Positions 24,343-36,972 of a DNA stretch of 64,000 nt are shown here, in pieces. The position numbers and the translations under genes were made by a program. Origin of the DNA: Chiridota heheva (taxonomy: Eukaryota; Echinodermata; Holothuroidea; Apodida; Chiridotidae); contig JAIGNY010001444.1 of assembly GCA_020152595.1 (NCBI GenBank), positions 253,501 to 317,500 of the forward strand, given 5' to 3'. Below the pieces are notes generated by a model that did not search any database, was not told the DNA's origin, and was given only the letters and a program-made list of their open reading frames with translations. Position 1 is the first letter of the stretch; each line of letters opens with the position of its first letter.

Positions 24343-24451
24343 AAGGAATTGAGACAAGCAGAGAGATCAGTGGCAGCATCTAATCATGAGATATGCGAAT
24401 ACAGAGAAAGATTCAACCAAGGGTTATTGGCCAAAATAGAAGCTCAAGAGG
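24343..24451 (+). CDS. Candidate coding exon, coiled-coil-like (unidentified)
   Basis: A strong acceptor (CCTCATTTTATTTACTCAG) precedes a frame beginning KELRQAERSVAAS and continuing with NHEICEYRERFNQ and GLLAKIEAQE. This is charged, helix-prone and unlike the repeat-derived frames nearby. The suggested end GAGG|GTTTGA is a weak donor; a second GT at 24,483 would add a GLNELDILLS-like tail. With the first donor the exon ends in phase 1, which fits the candidate at 42,807. I do not recognise the protein. No promoter, start codon or polyadenylation site can be tied to it. It could be chance, a pseudogene fragment or a real internal exon. Confidence 0.35.
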
Positions 24452-26006
24452 GTTTGAATGAGCTTGATATATTGTTATCACTGTGTCAAGCAATGTGACA
24501 CATATATTGTTATCATTGTCAAGCAATGTGACACATCATCAAAATGATTGGCTTTAAAAGGGTTTAAAAGGGATAATGATTTTTACAATGAGAAGGATAG
24601 TAGTTCATTTGATATGTTGCTAGGTCGATATGTTGAAGGTAAGGTTTCAGCCAATTTCCTAAGAAGAATATACAGCGCTATACAATACCATGAAATATTA
24701 ACGTTGGTCTCATGTGCTGTATGAATGTTAGCCTATAGATTTGTTCAACATCCAGAGATGTATTTCTCAAGTCAGCAACTTGAATCACTCTCTAGACATA
24801 TCTGTTCTTGACTCAACTTAACTGTGGTAAAATGACTTGAATTGGACTCTCAGACTCAGACCTGAGCATTTACTTGAGCAACAATTTAAATTCAGTGCAC
24901 TATATATACTGTATATCACAAATTTCACAAGTATCAAATATCCAAAAAGGATTTTTGTTATTTGACTCAGCCGATCCCCTTCGACACTACAACATGCAGC
25001 AAAAGTTGATCAAAAGAAGCTCGATTTCTTTTTCTATGATTGATTCATTAATTTTTTTGCTTTAATTTTTTAATGTAATTCTAATTTTCTTAATTAATTT
25101 TTATTTGTGAATACTCAGAAGGATTCTCTCATATCAGAATGTTTCCTAATGAGCAGCAATATTTACCAGTACAATATTTCCACATGTAACTTAAGAAATT
25201 TGGTGATTCCTTCCCAACATTTCTCGTGTCTGTTGTTGTTTTTAATTGGAGCATGGCGTGTACCTCATTCCTGATCTTGACTTGATGCCAAGAAGATTAA
25301 GTTTTAATTAACAGCTATAGTGTTCTGATGAGGTGCACAGGCATTTTGTATACAATTTGTAGAGGCTGTACAATTTTGTTGTTTTTCATTAATTAGTTTC
25401 TGTTTACAAACTTTGTACATGAAACCTTTATGGCTCCATTAACTCAAAGTATCTCCCCTTCTAAGAATCCTGGATATATTACTTACTTCGTTCATTGAAG
25501 TTTATGAGAGATTTGATTAACTGCACTGAGTGTAATTATGATTACCCAAGTGTTGCCTAGATCTAGCATTAGGTGGGTCCTAGAAATGAGGTCTCATCTC
25601 ACAAGAACTAAAACAATAAAGACCTTAATTGAATTACCATGATAAATATCACAATCATATTTGACTTTGCAGATGATAATGACAGTTCTTTACTGGATAT
25701 TTTGTCATGTATCTGATTTCATTAGGGTCACTATGCATACAGTTGCTTGAAGCATGTGAAACAAGCCTAAATAGATATAAACATCAAAGGTAAATGTGTC
25801 ACGGAGAACAAGATAAATTTCTTTGCAACACCCTGTTATTGCATTATGCTCAACATAAAAAGAATTGACCATCTGTGCAATGACAGCATATATGATATAA
25901 CAGACAATAGGTCACTACTTGAGAAAGCAGTGTAGAATACAGTAAAGTTTCATTTAGGCCACATCTTTGAAAGGCAGAGGATGAACTTGATTTGATGTAG
26001 GCCAGG
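24452..26006. other. Intergenic or intronic
   Basis: A ~45-bp phrase (ATATTGTTATCA...GTCAAGCAATGTGACACAT) is duplicated at 24,469-24,529. CATATTTGACTTTGCAG at about 25,656-25,672 is an acceptor-like site followed by a short open segment reading DDNDSSLLDILS in one phase; too short to call. Otherwise AT-rich and featureless. Confidence 0.4.
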
Positions 26007-26170
26007 ATGTCAACGCACATCCTATCTCAGCTAATCCAACACCTACTGGGAAATGATAATGGCCAGCTATTCCCAAGCCAGATAGCCAACCTTGCGATAA
26101 GAAGGGCTGGGGGAAGTTTACAATTGCATGTGTTACAGCCGACCATTGATGACAAAAGGTGTTGCCATAG
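26007..26170 (+). other. Short GC-balanced open segment of unknown origin
   Basis: An open frame from ATG 26,007 reads MSTHILSQLIQHLLG, then SQIANLAIRRAGG and LQLHVLQPTIDDK. Composition is richer in GC than the surroundings. It is cut at its 3' side by the small MITE at 26,171. Removing that insertion gives only a few more codons before a stop. There is no convincing splice acceptor. It may be an old coding fragment, but I do not recognise it. Confidence 0.2.
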
Positions 26171-26332
26171 GGCCGTAATTCCTATTTGGAAAGTGGGGGA
26201 CATGGCTGTATTCAAAAAGTAAATGGGACAAGAGGCAAATTTTTCCAAAATGTTCTGTTTTTGTTAAATTCTGCTAAAAAGTGGGGGACATGTCCACACA
26301 CCCCCCCCCCCACCCAGGGAACAATGGCCCTG
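26171..26332. mobile_element. Small MITE-like insertion with TGCCATAG direct repeats
   Basis: A 162-bp segment is flanked by TGCCATAG on the left (26,163-26,170) and the right (26,333-26,340). The ends are partly inverted: AGGGCCGTAATTCC on the left against GGAACAATGGCCCT on the right. The interior has two GTGGGGGACATG phrases. An 8-bp duplication with AGGGCC-type ends fits a hAT-like MITE. Confidence 0.6.
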
Positions 26333-26340
26333 TGCCATAG

Positions 26341-27059
26341 TACTGCCCAAAATTGAATGCATTGTATCCCAGAGTCTTGTTCAACATAAATGGGATCAGT
26401 ATGGGTCCTTTATTAAAGGGGAGTGGGTTCAATTGAGAAATTGTAATGTGCAAATAATTTATTAATGAAAGGAAAGGAAAAAGTAAATTTCGTTTATCAA
26501 GAACATGAGAGATTTTAGTTATGGCCGTATGGGCAAAACATGATTGGAGGGCAAAAACAAAGAACATGAAGCAATATGTTTCCTAAGGAGAAATGGTTCA
26601 TCAATCATGCACAATTAATGTACACATCACCTCAGGCATATGATACACAGCTATTTTTATCACCAATTTGCAAACAAATTTCTCCCACCAAAATATTTAA
26701 CACGGGTAAGTGATTTCAATACAAAAGTGCCCTGATTACTCAGCACTGGCTTTCTGTAATCTTATACACACAAATAACCTTGTGCTACTAGGCTGTGGTG
26801 TGCATGGGAATGGCAGATAAGCAATCATTGTTTGAAGTGAAAACACAATACACTGAACAGGAAGTCCGGTTGGTAATTGTCATTCCTGAGTTTTCAGGAT
26901 TAACTCTGGTGTCGGGTGTGGGTAGGCTTAAAGAGAAACTTGTTGGCATGACATCCTTTTAATTTTACATATATTTACCTCCGCCAAAATTTACGTTTTT
27001 GCCTGCAATTGTCTGTGTGTGGTTTTGTTAATGCTCAAATGTTCAAATGTTTAATGTTC
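26341..27059. other. Intergenic, no gene seen
   Basis: AT-rich sequence without supported coding or repeat structure. Confidence 0.4.
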
Positions 27060-27570
27060 AAAATAATTTATAAAGCGCCATTATCCACAACGAAGCTATG
27101 TGCAGCGCTATAAAGAAAATGCTTCTGCATAAAAATGAGCCTTGAGCCTTTGTTTAAAAACATTGATATTGGGAGCAAGTTTAATATTAAGTGGCAAGGA
27201 ATTCCATAAAGCTGGTGCAGCAGATGTGAATAAGAGATGACCAAAAGATTGAAGTTTCCAATTGTAGCGTGTGAAGAAGATGCTTGTTCGATGAATGCAG
27301 ATTTCATGAAGATGATTTGAAATGAATGAGATCAGCCAGATATTTAGGTGCAAGTCCATGGATAGATTTATAGGTTATTAAAAGTAACTTCAATTCTGTA
27401 CTATAAAGGAACTTAATGGAGTTTCTTTAATACAGGGGTGATATGGTCAAACTTATTTGAACGGGTTACAATTCTGGCAGCAACATGTTGAGCACGTTGG
27501 AGTGGAAGAAGTTAAAGAGTCGGGCAGATCTGCCAAGACTTAGTTGAAACTTTCCAATAGAATGTGCTGA
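27060..27570 (-). mobile_element. CR1-like LINE 3' fragment, minus strand
   Basis: Read on the minus strand, the block at about 27,110-27,360 gives FTSAAPALWNSLPLNIKLAP and VFKQRLKAHFYAEAF, the conserved C-terminal block of CR1/L2-like ORF2. It is followed at 27,060-27,110 by a TATAGCGCTGCAC...GGCGCTTTATAAATT tail. The neighbouring 27,365-27,520 (GGGGTGATATGGTCAAAC, GGCAGCAACATG) resembles a repeat segment common in animal genomes and probably belongs to the same element. Broken by frameshifts. Confidence 0.6.
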
Positions 27571-28761
27571 ACAATGAATTCATTTCATGAATGGAAATCC
27601 AAGCAATCAATTCTCTGGACTTTAATCAAATCACATCAAGTGGTGGTATCAAGAGAATCAAAACAATTGGTTTCTTGCATGAAAGAAAAATGATGGATCC
27701 TGAAGTATTTAAAATTCAACTAGAAAATGTTTTTCATAGGGCAATTCCAATTTTGACTATTTCATCAAGCAAAATCATAGCATTGAAGAGAAATGGTAGG
27801 ACAATTAATATTTGCATACCTTTATGTTTATTTTTTTTTTGCATAAAGAAAAAATGCTTTTGAAAATGTTCTGGAAATATAGTTATTTTTGTTATTTTCA
27901 TGGACATACTGCCAGTTGGCTGGACACCAATCTTAGTTCGGAAATAGATGTAAGATGTCGGTTGTACTGTTTAATTCAGATATATCTCAATTATGCCCAA
28001 CTCAGTTGGATATCAGAATCATGTCCTCCCGACTTGGCATGATGCTGACAACATGATTCTTGGGTTACCATTCTGAATAAGGCAAGAATGTGAAATGTCA
28101 GATACAGTAGCGTAGCTAGCCTCCCAAAAGTTTGGGGGTTGGGGGAACTGTGAATATTGACTGTCCCAAAGGTGGAGAATGTTAAGGGACTTTGATAACA
28201 TTATTTCTGAAAAAGTGGGTGAGGGATCACTGGTCGAACGTACTATTTATATTAGAGAATGGAAATCCTGCATGAATTATCTAGATAACAGAATCAACTC
28301 GGCATGATGATTCTCGGTGTGGGCAACTGGGACATGAAAAATACCACTCCCACACATGTTTAAAATCCTGAGCCCTGAAAACATGGGCCATTTTGGGCAT
28401 TAAAATCAAGAAATATTCAGAGCTACGCCTGGACCCGAACACAATTTTGCCTGAATTTTCTCAATTTTTATGGGAATTTTAATTATCCTCTGCCTATTTA
28501 GAAATGGTAACCTTAATGCTTATAGATTTTAAGATAAGAATTTAAAATTGTATTCTTTTCATCAATCTTATTTTTGAACTTTGTGTTGATTTTAAATCAT
28601 TTTGGGGCATCAAAAGCAAACAATCTTCAGAGATTCCCCATACTAGGGCTTTGCCTGTGAATCCCACAATTTTGCCAATTTGCCACCTGGACCATTCCAA
28701 GGCTTGCATCTTAATCCTGCCAGGGGCCTTTTAACATGCACACACTGTTACGCAGTGTCTC
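27571..28761. other. Intergenic; possible hAT-like left end at 28,105
   Basis: CAGTAGCGTAGCTAGCC at 28,105 could be a degenerate CAGTGGC-type left terminus. The nearest right terminus is GGCGATGCCACTG ending at 29,145, which would define a ~1.04-kb element with the fold-back element nested in it. Flanking 8-mers do not match, so I do not call the larger element. No coding region supported. Confidence 0.3.
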
Positions 28762-29093
28762 CCTTACAGAAAAACTAGCTTGCAGCAAGCTTGCGATAAG
28801 CTAACATTTGTAGCTTGAGCAAGCTTGCAGCAAGTTAGTATTTGGGACAAATGCAAGCTTTCTAGCTTTTGCAAACTAACATTAGCTTGCACAAGCTAGC
28901 AAAAATATTTGTTAGCTTGTGCAAGCTTGCAGAAAGTTTTTGCAAGCTTGCGGAAAGGTTTTTGCTACCTTGCACAATCTAACAAGTTTGCATTTGTCCC
29001 AAATACTAGCTTGCTGCAAGCTTGCAACAAGTTTGCGCAAGCTAAAAATGTTAGCTTATTGCAAGCTTGGAGCAACCTAATTTTTCTGTAAGG
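28762..29093. mobile_element. 332-bp fold-back (near-palindromic) element
   Basis: The left end CCTTACAGAAAAACTAGCTT mirrors the right end (AACCTAATTTTTCTGTAAGG). Complementarity continues inwards: GGGACAAATGCAAGCTT at about 28,844 against AAGTTTGCATTTGTCCC at about 28,984. The centre is a second palindrome, GCTTGCACAAGCTAGC against GTTAGCTTGTGCAAGC (about 28,887-28,927). The interior is built from AGCTTGCAAGC-like words. No protein is encoded and no clear target duplication was seen. It would form one long hairpin as single strand. Confidence 0.75.
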
Positions 29094-30879
29094 ACTTGTT
29101 TGGCATTTGAGTACCACCAAGTCAAAATCTCTGGCGATGCCACTGGGTATGGGATGTTCTTAATTCTTCTATATTGTGTGATTGTATAATCATTTGTAGA
29201 GATTGTATAATCATTTGTAGATAAATCGGGCAAATGCGAATTTCCATGGGACATATTTGTCTTACACTCTCCTGAGCTTGAGGTATACTTAAGCCCCTGG
29301 GAGCAAGTACACCCCTTGCCCCTATTGTGAGCTGTCAGTGTCTTCACTGCTTGTAGTTCAAACACTTAAAAATAAAAAGCATAATATCTTATTAAAGATA
29401 CAGACACCTTACTGTGGCTTATATTTTAACCAATGAAAGTACAAATAGCACAAAGACATGTTGAAATTGAAATTTAAGTGGAGACAGAAATCTTTCTCTA
29501 CAACCAAGTTTGATAAACAAATCTAGGAAAATAGGATGTTGACCAGGAGGGAGCCTCCTTTTTGCACGATTGTTCTGATTTGATAAACCAAAACCTAGCT
29601 CAGTGTATGCATAATTTCTTGATGATTCACATTTGAATATGAAGAAGGGTCTGGTTGGTTAATCTTGTTGTATGATGTAGGGCCAGAATTTAGATCTGTC
29701 TGGAGATACATAATTAAATTTGTAATGAGTTTATTTGAAGCTGACATCAGAGAAACATTGTATTACATTCTGTCTGATGTTTTTTGCCACATTTAGTCTT
29801 AATTTTGAAACTTAAAATCTTTACATCACATTTAATTCCAATTTGTATGAATTTATTTAATAAAGATAACATCAGAAACAACTCACCTAATTCTGTCTGA
29901 GGTATGTCGCCACATGTCTGAATTTTGAACGTTTACATTACATCTAATTCCTCATCATTGCAAATACTTCAGCATGGAGTGTAGAAGAAGTATTCCTTTC
30001 ATCAAATTTGTTTTGACTTTGCATTCTGTAATGGGTACCCCCACAGCCTAATCACTTGTAATTGTGTACCAGGGAGTTATCATGTACCTGGCAACTCCCT
30101 TAATTCTCACAGCTGGTGGTGCTGAAAAGAATCAAAGCAACATTTAGAAGGAACATTCAACATTGAGTATGTCTGCCCATCATATATGACAGAGAAACGT
30201 AAGATGAACAAACACTTGACAAGGGACATTTTGGAAAATATGATATTGAAATTTGAAATTTGTTTTGTCATAAAATTACTGGAATCAAACTAATTGCAAA
30301 GATATCAAAGATTGTCGTCAAGTATTATCACAAACTTTGTAATTATCAATGCATTCCATTTGAAAATAATTGGATCTGTAAGAAATCATTACTGAAAGCT
30401 ATACCTTAGAGAAAGAGAATGTCTTTCAATTATTTGTCATTGCAACAGAAGTAGATCAATATTTACATGAAAATAAGCAAGACCTCTGAGGGAATTGACT
30501 TGTCTTCCAATAGACAGGATTCTGTCTTTTCCTAATTCATATTTTTGCTTTGGTGATTTTTTATCTTAGTGTGATTTTATGTATTTGCTCACCACTTTCC
30601 ACTTTTTATTGGCAAATCTTGTTCTTGTTTCTTCCTTTCCAGGGAGTAGATTTCTGTTGCCAGATTTTTTTAAAGCAAATTTGAAAAAGCTATACATAAT
30701 TCAATTATCAACATATTTACTTAAGCGAGGGGTGGGGGATAGGCAAAATTCTGTATATAAAATGTAAGTGAGTAGGATATACCAGTATACAATATACTAT
30801 ACTTATTTTGGAATTCAACTAAAAAATTACTATATGTTTAATATCTCCCAAATTTGGTTGTGATTTTGTTTCTAGCTAA
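29094..30879. other. Intergenic, no gene seen
   Basis: AT-rich. Two short direct repeats (GTATAATCATTTGTAGA at 29,184 and 29,205) and an inverted phrase GGGAGTT...AACTCCC at 30,071-30,098. Nothing coding recognised. Confidence 0.4.
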
Positions 30880-31140
30880 ACAAAATCTTCGGTAAATTTC
30901 TGAAATTTTTGGTAAACATCTGAAATTTTTGGTAAATTTCTGAAATTTTTGAAAATTTGGTAAATTTCTGAAATTTTCAGAAACTTTTCTTTAATTTCGG
31001 GAATTTTTCTTTAATTTCCTTCATTTTTGGGCAATTTTCTTCGATTTTTGGGCAAAAGTTTCTTCCAATTTTTTGGCAATTTTTTCTATTTTCTGGCAGT
31101 TTTCTTTAATTTTTCTTTGATGTTCGGGAAATATGGTTTG
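30880..31140. repeat. Low-complexity TTTCTGAAATTTTTGGTAAA repeat
   Basis: Short irregular repeats of TCTGAAATTTTTGGTAAA pass into a T-rich stretch of TTTCGGGAATTTTTCTTTAA-like words. A similar stretch occurs at about 3,335-3,420, so this is probably part of a dispersed repeat. Confidence 0.65.
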
Positions 31141-31620
31141 TCAATGACACCATCTTTCTTTTGTATATCTTAGTTATATCAAAAAATATAAATATGCAAC
31201 AGTTTGGCATTCCCCCACTGTCTGGGAGAAATTTCGACATTGCCTAATATTAATTCACATGAAAATATTAAACCATTAGTCAGCTAACACACAACGTTTT
31301 AATAACGCTATATTACGTTTTGTTGATTTTAAATAACAATATCAAAATGCTGTTATTACGTTATTATGTTATCTATTAGCGGAGAATGCCTACAATACAC
31401 CCAGGCTCATTGTAAATTGTTATTTATTAATGGGGTAATCGCAAACAGCTGTTCACCATTACCCCACATACACGCTAACTGTTTTTCCCAACCTTGTCGT
31501 CTGAATACAAATTCCACTATCAACGCATGGTGGTTTGTTAATACGGTTTAGGCTGCACAATTGACCTCTCTGAGTTAGTTGATTGACAGCTTTTTTGTTT
31601 TTTAAATCTTTAAATGTTTA
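31141..31620. other. Intergenic, no gene seen
   Basis: Slightly more GC-balanced around 31,380-31,550, where a 61-codon frame is open without a domain or splice context. Confidence 0.35.
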
Positions 31621-33230
31621 TAATTTAACAACCACATGTCTGTTTTGTTTTATATGTGGTCTAATGATGATGTTAGCTGGTGTGTACACGTTCATGACAT
31701 AAAAACGATGAATTTCATTAAAATGCAAAGTGGGCAGGGCTTAATATAATTTTGCTGAAAAGAGCTTGTAAACACGGTAACTCAAGAACGGTAAACTGGA
31801 TTCATGTCATATTTGGTAGAAAGATAACACATGGTTTGTAGATGTGCCCAATTGTTTTTGATGATGATGTCATGAATATTACTGAGTAGGCAGGGCTTAA
31901 TGTACAAATCTTGAAATACTCATATTTTAAGAAGTGCATGTATGTTTTATTTCGTATTTGGTATAATTATGTTATTAGCTGGTATGTACAGTACGTGGTT
32001 ATGACGTAAAATAGTTGAATTTCATTAATATGCGTAGTGGGTGGGGCTTAATATGATTTTGCTGAAAAGAGCTTGTAAACATGGTATCTCAAGAACGGTG
32101 AACTGGATTCATGTCATATTTGGTACACAGATGGCTAATAGTCTGTAAATGTGCCCTATTGTTTTTGATGATGATGTCATGCATATTAATAAGTAGGGAG
32201 GGTTTAAAGTGAAAATTTGAAATGTTCATTTTTTAAAAACCACATGTCTGTTTTGTTTCATATTTGTATAATTATGATGTTAGCTGGTGTGTACATATTC
32301 ATGACATAAAAACATTCAATTTCATTGATATGCATAGTGGGTGGGGCTTAATATGATTTTGCTGAAAAGAGCTTGTGAACACTGGCACAGTATCTCAAGA
32401 ATGGTAAACTGGATTCATGTCATATTTGGTACAAAGATAGCGCATGGTCTGTAGATGTGCCCTATTGTTCTTGCTGGAGATATCATACATATTAATGAGT
32501 AGGCGCATCTTAATATAAAAAAGATTAAATGCACTCATTTTGACAATCACATATCTGTTTTACTATTTGTTCTGATAATGATGTTAGCTAGTGTGTATGG
32601 TTTCAAAACGTTGAATTTCATTAATATGAGTAGTGGGCGGGGCTTAATATGTTTTTGTAAACAAAAAGCACAAGTAAACATGATCTCAAAAACTAGGAAC
32701 TGGATTCACATCATGTGTGGTACACAGAAAGCTCATAGTCTGCAGATGTGACCTAATGTTCATGGTGGTGATGTCATGCATATTTATTAGTGGGCGGGGT
32801 TTAAAGTGAAAATGTGATCAACTGTATGTCTGTTTTGCATCATATTGGGCATGATAGTTTTGTTGGTTATTGTGTACATGTTTATGTTATCAACAGATTG
32901 CATTAATATTTATGGTAGGCGTGGCTTAATGTGAAAGTTCTAAATGATGTAAACACCATAAACGATATATCAGATTTATGCTATATGTGGTACACAGATG
33001 GATTATGGTCTATGCATATGTTTTAATGTTGTGGTAGTGATGTCATGAATACTAATGGGTAGGCAGGGTTTACCAAAAAATTCTTGAAATAGAATAAATG
33101 AGCAATCATATTTGCATCATACTTGCTTTGATAATGTTAATTATTGTGCAAATGCTAATGTTGTCAACATTTCTATTGATCTGCATGGTGGGTGTAGCTT
33201 ATGAATAAATATCATGGAACAACTATTTCA
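31621..33230. repeat. ~300-bp tandem repeat, about 5 units
   Basis: The marker TGGGYGGGGCTTAATATG (with variants) recurs at about 31,731, 32,038, 32,338, 32,634, 32,916 and 33,189, giving periods of 307, 300, 296, 282 and 273 bp. Other shared blocks are AACTGGATTCATGTCATATT and GATGATGTCATGCATATTAA. Units become more diverged to the right. A related two-unit block lies at 61,331-61,870. Non-coding. Confidence 0.85.
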
Positions 33231-34049
33231 TGATATGCAATGACATGACAGGTAATACAAAACTTGCAAATCAATCAGCTAATGAAAAAAAAGCATCAGA
33301 ACCACAAAACCTTTGGTTCTGGTTGAAACTTATCCTCTGAAAATGATGGAAAGACTTCTGAAAAACATGCAAAATATTAGGCCTAAGTTCATTGCAATTT
33401 CACATGAACAAAATTTTGACTGCCATTGACTTTTAGTAGAAGCACCTTAGGAAAAAAATCACCTGTATCCTGGGACTAAAAATAAATTGTTCTAAAACAT
33501 TTCTTATACCCAAGTTGATATTTTGCCATTTTAGTAATATTCATAAAGATTCAAAATTGAAATATAAATGATTGAAACATTTGAAGAATCTGACTCCTTT
33601 GGACATTTTCCAAAGGAAAGCAATTAGTATGCAGAGGGTTTTCAATATGTGTTGATTTGCCAGGAACAAGAGTCTTATTGCTCGGGGTAGAAGTGATATT
33701 TCACAGACGAGTTAATGCCCCGAGTTCATCAATTCATCAAGAAGACATTTCTTCTCAGAATTGCGCATGACTTTTCAAATCTTTTCAGTTTGATTTAATA
33801 CACCTGCCACAACAATTTTTTTTTCATTTTCATCACAAGAGATTGATACAAAAATAGAATTAGAATGAAAGGTTGTTTTTCGTGTAGAATTCTGCCAGTT
33901 TGATCATCGTTGATGGAATTTTTGATCAATGAAGTACAATTTTTCCTTCTTATCTGAAACAAAAGGAATGCAAGAAACCCATAGGTAGCATTATGAAAAA
34001 TGAGTTTCTATATTTTCCAGGTTCACCCATTATTTATTTTCGAATGGCA
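33231..34049. other. Intergenic, no gene seen
   Basis: AT-rich; no supported coding, repeat or terminal structure. Confidence 0.4.
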
Positions 34050-34374
34050 GTATTGTATTACCTCTTTATGTTACCTTGTATACAAAGAAAAATTATGCAT
34101 TGAAGGAATTATAGTGGTCAAGCAAGTTTATCTTACATGAAAGAGAACTTCAGTAGAAACATAAAGGTAAATAAAACTACTTCAATATCTTTTTTCATTG
34201 AGGAGATATTCAAGTTCAAAGCTGTCTTATCAGTGTAGAAATGACTGGTGCAGTAAGTCTACTATGAAAGGTCACCGTAAGTCTACATCCTAAGCTTCTT
34301 AATAATTGTTATTGCATTTTGAAGAAAATTGATTTAGTTTTTTTGCTATTTAAATTATTTTTTCTTCAGACTTA

Positions 34375-36730
34375 ATTCAGGTAGTTAATTATAATTACTC
34401 TTGCTAAATAAGGTAAATTGTAATTGTTCTTACTAAATAAATATGGTAATTATAATTAGCCTTACTAAATATAGTAAATTATAATTACTCTTACTAAATA
34501 AATACGGTATTTTATAATTACTCTTACTAAATGAATATGGTAAATTATAATTACCGTACTAAATAAATATGGTAAATTATAATTAGCCTTACTGATTAAA
34601 TATAGTAAATTACAATTACTCTTACTAAATAAATATGGTAAATTATAATTACTCCTACTAAAAATATGGTAAATTATGATTACCCTTACTAAATAAATAT
34701 GGTAAATTATATTTATTCTTACTAACTAAATATGGTAAAATATAATTACTCTTACTAAATAGATATGGTAAATTATGATAAGCCTTACTAAATAAATATA
34801 GTAAATTATAATTAGCCTTACTTAATAAATATAGTAATCTATAATTACTCTTACTAAATAAGTATGGTAAATTTTAATTACTCTTACTAAATAAATTTAC
34901 TAAATAAATATGGTAAATTCTATCCCTTACTAGATAAATATGGTAAATTATAATTACCCTTACCAAATAAATATGGTAAATTATAATTAGCCTCACTAAA
35001 TAAATATGGTAAATTATAATTAGCCTCACTTAATAAATATAGTAATCTATAATTAGCCTTACTAAATAAATATAATAAATTATAATTACTCTTACTAAAT
35101 AAATATGGATTTTATAATTGCTCTTACCTAATAAATATGGTAAATTATAATTACCCGTACTAAATAAATATGGTAAATTATAATTAGCGTTACTGAATAA
35201 ATATAGTAAATTACTCTTACTAAATAAATGTGGTAAATTATAATTACTCCCACTGAAAAATATGGTAAGTTATGATAACCCTTACTAAATAAATATGTTA
35301 AATTATAATTACCCTTACTAAATAAGTATGGTAAATTATATTTACTCTTACTAACTAAATATGGTAAAATATAATTACTCTTACTAAATAAATATGGTAA
35401 ATTATAATAAGCCTTACTAAATAAATATAGTAAATTATAATTACTCTTACTAGATAAATATGGTAAATTATAATTACTCTTACTAAATAAATGTACTAAA
35501 TAAATATGGTAAATTATAATTAGCCTTACTATATAAACAGAGTAAATTATGATTACTCTTACTAAATAAACATAGTAGATTATAATTACTCTTACTAAAT
35601 AAATATGGTAAATTATAATTAGCCTTACTAAATAAATATAGTAAATTATAATTAGATTTACTAAATAAATATGGTAAATTATAATTATTCTTACTAAATA
35701 AATATGGTAAATTATAATTACTCTTACTAAATAAATAAGGTAAATTTTAATTACCCTCACTAAATAAATATGGTAAATTATAATAACCCTTACTAAATAA
35801 ATATATTAAATTATAATTACTCTTACTAAATAAATATGGTAAATTATAAATACTCTTACTAACTAAATATGGTAAATTATAATTAGCCCTACTAAATAAA
35901 TATAATGATTATAATTAGCCTTACTAAATGAATATGGTAAATTATAATAAGTCTTACTAAAAATTATGGTAAATTATAATTACTCTTATTAAATGAATAA
36001 GGTAAATTCTAATTACCCTTACTAAATAAATATGGTAAATTATAATTACCCTTACTAAATAAATATGGAACATTATAATAATCCTTACTAAATAAATATG
36101 GTAAATTATAATGACTCTTACTAAACAAATATGGTAAATTATAGTTACCCTTACTAAAAAATATGGTAAATTATAATTACCCCCACTAAAAAATATGGTA
36201 AATTATAATTACCCTTACTAAATAAATATGTTAGATTATAATTACCCGTACTAAATAAATATGGTAAATTATAATTACTCTTACTAACTAAATACGGTAA
36301 AATATAATTACCCTTACTAAATAAATATGGTAAATTAGAATTACTCTTATTAAGTAAATATGGTAAATCATAATTAGCCTTACTAAGTATGGTAAATTAT
36401 AATTACCCTTACTAAATGAATATGGTGAATTATAGATACTCTTGCTAAATAAATGTAGTTAATTATAATTACCCTTACTAAATAAATATGGTAAATTATA
36501 GTTACAATTACTAAATAAATATGGTAAATTTTAATTACCCTTACTAAGTAAATATGGTAAAATATAATTACCGTTGCTAAATAAATATGGTAAATTATAA
36601 TTACCCTTACTAAATAAATATGGTAAATTATGTTCATTCTTACTAAATAAATATGGTAAATTATGGTTACCCTTACTAAAACATATGGTAAATTATAATT
36701 ACCCTCACTAAATAAATATAATAACTTACT
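34375..36730. repeat. 33-bp minisatellite, about 71 copies
   Basis: The unit AAATAAATATGGTAAATTAT plus AATTACCCTTACT (33 bp, 11 codons) varies mainly at ATTACCC/ATTACTC/ATTAGCC and ATGGTA/ATAGTA. Units with GCC or CTC tend to cluster, which suggests local block duplication. Minus-strand frames reading VIIIYHIYLVR repeats follow from the 11-codon period; stops and frame jumps occur and nothing else supports a protein. Confidence 0.94.
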
Positions 36731-36930
36731 AAACTTTTTTTTACTACTCTCCTGCTGTATCCAATAGGGGTTTTTTTAGCACAAAATCAATGGAAGAAAT
36801 ATGATAGAATACATAAAGACTTTGAAGAGTCTGAGGCTGTGACATCACAACTAGTCTGATTTCAGTCGTTTCTACACAATGATACAGAACATTAAACTTA
36901 AATATCTCCTTAAGAGAATAAGAGTTTTGA

Positions 36931-36935
<5 letters not shown>

Positions 36936-36971
<36 letters not shown>
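36936..36971. repeat. Poly-T run of 36
   Basis: Uninterrupted T tract at the right end of the dispersed repeat copy; copy 1 has a shorter tract at the same place. Confidence 0.95.

Positions 36972-36972
<1 letters not shown>

Noticed and set aside
25656-25710. Additional exon (DDNDSSLLDILS) of the candidate host gene
   Set aside because: The acceptor is plausible, but the segment is ~36 bp with no good donor, and it would alter the phase chain.
28105-29145. A ~1.04-kb hAT-like element enclosing the fold-back element
   Set aside because: The ends CAGTAGCGTAGC and GATGCCACTG are only partly complementary, and flanking 8-mers do not match.
35128-36637. Minus-strand hydrophobic repeat proteins (VIIIYHIYLVR)
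   Set aside because: They follow from the 33-bp period of an AT-rich array and change frame within it.
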